Source: Alistipes sp. (GTDB taxonomy: Bacteria; Bacteroidota; Bacteroidia; Bacteroidales; Rikenellaceae). Taken from it: DNA of 64,000 bases. Position 1 is the stretch's first letter. Every line of letters begins with the position of its first letter. The DNA lies in contig JAFSDP010000006.1 in NCBI GenBank assembly GCA_017436185.1, positions 1 to 64,000 of the forward strand, read 5' to 3'. Below, piece by piece: positions 63,168 through 64,000 of the stretch. Made by a program: the position numbers and the translations under genes. The notes beneath the pieces were generated by a model. The model was not told the origin of the DNA. It was given only the letters and a program-made list of their open reading frames with translations, and did no database searches.

Positions 63168-64000
63168 TTATATTTCGGAATCGGAGGTTTCCGAGCCGCG
63201 AATTTTGCAGAAGCCGAAGCGATCCACCTCCACTTCGCCCGCCTTTTTCATCGACTCCACCAATGCCATCAGCCCTTCGGCCGAGAGAGGAACCGAAAAC
63301 GAAAGACGTCGCAGGTCGCAGGGACCCTCCTCGAGTCGCTTCAGCGCTTCGGCTCGGTGGGCCTCGGTGAAGAGCACCGGCTCCTGCTTCTCCTTGCGCT
63401 TGCGCTCCAGGCAGTTGTCGCAGATGCCGCACGGTTTATCGCCCGGGCCACCAAAGTAACGGTCAAGCACCACGCTGCGGCACTCCTCCGTGGCGGCATA
63501 TTCGGCCATCAGGTGTAGGCGGTCCATCATCAGCTCCTTGCGACGCAGGTAGGTTTCGGGGGCAATGCGAAGGTCCTTCACAGGGAGGCGTTCTTCGTGC
63601 AGCACCAACATCGGTGAGCGATTTGCAGGGATGTAGCGCACCAACCGTAACTGCCACAGACGGGCCAGCAACTCCTTTACACGCTCCAACGTGTAGCCGC
63701 TCCACGAGGCAATCTCCAACTCGTCGATAGCTCGGAAGTGGGTGAATAGACCGGGGTAGAGGCGCAGGATGATGCGCAGGAAGTGGTCCAGCTCCTCGTG
63801 TTTGAAGCGGGCCCGATAGAGTTCGTCACGCTCGACCATAAACATCAGTCGTGCGGGGTTGTCGTGGTCGTCCGTGAGGGTCATATAGCCGTTCAGCTCC
63901 AAGAGCTTGATGGCACAGATGACGTTGCCCTCGTAGCGGTGGAAACGGTGACAGAAGTCGTAGATGTTGAAGACACGGCTTTGCCCCTTGCCCCCGCCGA
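63168..64000 (-). CDS. recQ: ATP-dependent DNA helicase RecQ, C-terminal part (cut by window edge)
   Basis: The frame is open to the right edge (about 277 residues seen; the true start lies outside). It has the RecQ-C-terminal zinc-binding and winged-helix region: KGQSRVFNIYDFCHRFHRYEGN near the edge (in part), then LDRYFGGPGDKPCGICDNCLE with the zinc cysteines (the first in EECRSVVL). The helicase motor domains would lie off the window. RecQ unwinds DNA in recombination and repair. The exonuclease gene follows after 17 bases. A nuclease beside a RecQ helicase recalls the domain pairing seen in WRN, though here they are separate genes. Confidence 0.9.
   Translation of the reverse strand, partial: GGGKGQSRVFNIYDFCHRFHRYEGNVICAIKLLELNGYMTLTDDHDNPARLMFMVERDELYRARFKHEELDHFLRIILRLYPGLFTHFRAIDELEIASWSGYTLERVKELLARLWQLRLVRYIPANRSPMLVLHEERLPVKDLRIAPETYLRRKELMMDRLHLMAEYAATEECRSVVLDRYFGGPGDKPCGICDNCLERKRKEKQEPVLFTEAHRAEALKRLEEGPCDLRRLSFSVPLSAEGLMALVESMKKAGEVEVDRFGFCKIRGSETSDSEI

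Noticed and set aside
63151..63432. Upstream extension of the exonuclease frame
   Set aside because: It overlaps the end of recQ out of frame, has Arg/Gly-rich nonsense composition, and homology starts at ATG 63150.

Overview
The window looks like chromosomal DNA from a gut Bacteroidales of the Alistipes/Rikenellaceae type. That assignment is inferred from a SusC/SusD polysaccharide utilisation locus, a hybrid two-component sensor, many lipoproteins, promoter -7 boxes of the Bacteroidota form TAnnTTTG, the lack of strong Shine-Dalgarno sites, and GC-rich, TCG/GGT/GAG-heavy codon use. No rRNA, tRNA, CRISPR array, prophage or complete insertion sequence was seen. Both ends cut genes: a hybrid sensor on the left and recQ on the right.

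Layout. 1-3.2 kb: the sensor half of a hybrid two-component regulator, divergent from a crippled GH29 fucosidase relic that ends in a transposase-like tail. 3.3-7.1 kb: purC, a DUF1232 gene and a trkH/ktrA-type potassium uptake pair. 7.1-10.5 kb: an operon of LytS-type kinase, LytTR regulator and a secreted esterase. 10.6-30.9 kb: a ten-gene starch/maltodextrin locus (MFS transporter, SusC, SusD, SusE-like, a 1213-residue multi-module SusE/F-like protein, BACON-SusG-like GH13, a GH53 galactanase, two further GH13 enzymes and a SusA-like GH13). 31-37 kb: a polyprenol-phosphate glycosyltransferase, an AsmA-like protein and an M16 peptidase pair. 37.4-42.5 kb: an intact GH29 fucosidase and pyruvate:ferredoxin oxidoreductase. 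43-45 kb: a low-GC island with a C10 cysteine protease and a small lipoprotein. 45.7-52.4 kb: rpe, ABC-F, rlmB, a YgjP-like metallopeptidase, fabD, a ROK regulator and a GNAT. 52.5-54.7 kb: a phosphotransacylase and ackA. 55.2-55.8 kb: a second small-lipoprotein island. 56.4-64 kb: a PhoB-type regulator, a DUF349 protein, yidC, an RlmI-type methyltransferase, a 3'-5' exonuclease and recQ.

How the genes fit together. The starch locus supplies surface binding (SusD/E/F-like), surface cutting (SusG-like), outer-membrane import (SusC), further hydrolysis by lipoprotein GH13 enzymes and inner-membrane uptake by the MFS carrier. Two 12-bp direct repeats 21 bp apart sit just upstream of the MFS -7 box and resemble a LytTR-type operator, which suggests that the neighbouring LytS/LytTR pair controls the locus. 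Pyruvate:ferredoxin oxidoreductase, the phosphotransacylase and AckA together give a pyruvate-to-acetate energy route.

The least explained structure is a family of five long, degenerate intergenic repeats (about 37.1, 42.7, 45.4, 54.9 and 56.2 kb), each centred on a 20-bp palindrome. Four of them bracket two low-GC lipoprotein islands in strikingly parallel arrangements, including an 87-bp inverted-repeat element placed identically downstream of each. This looks like a repeat-bounded cargo cassette and is the best candidate here for an undescribed system.
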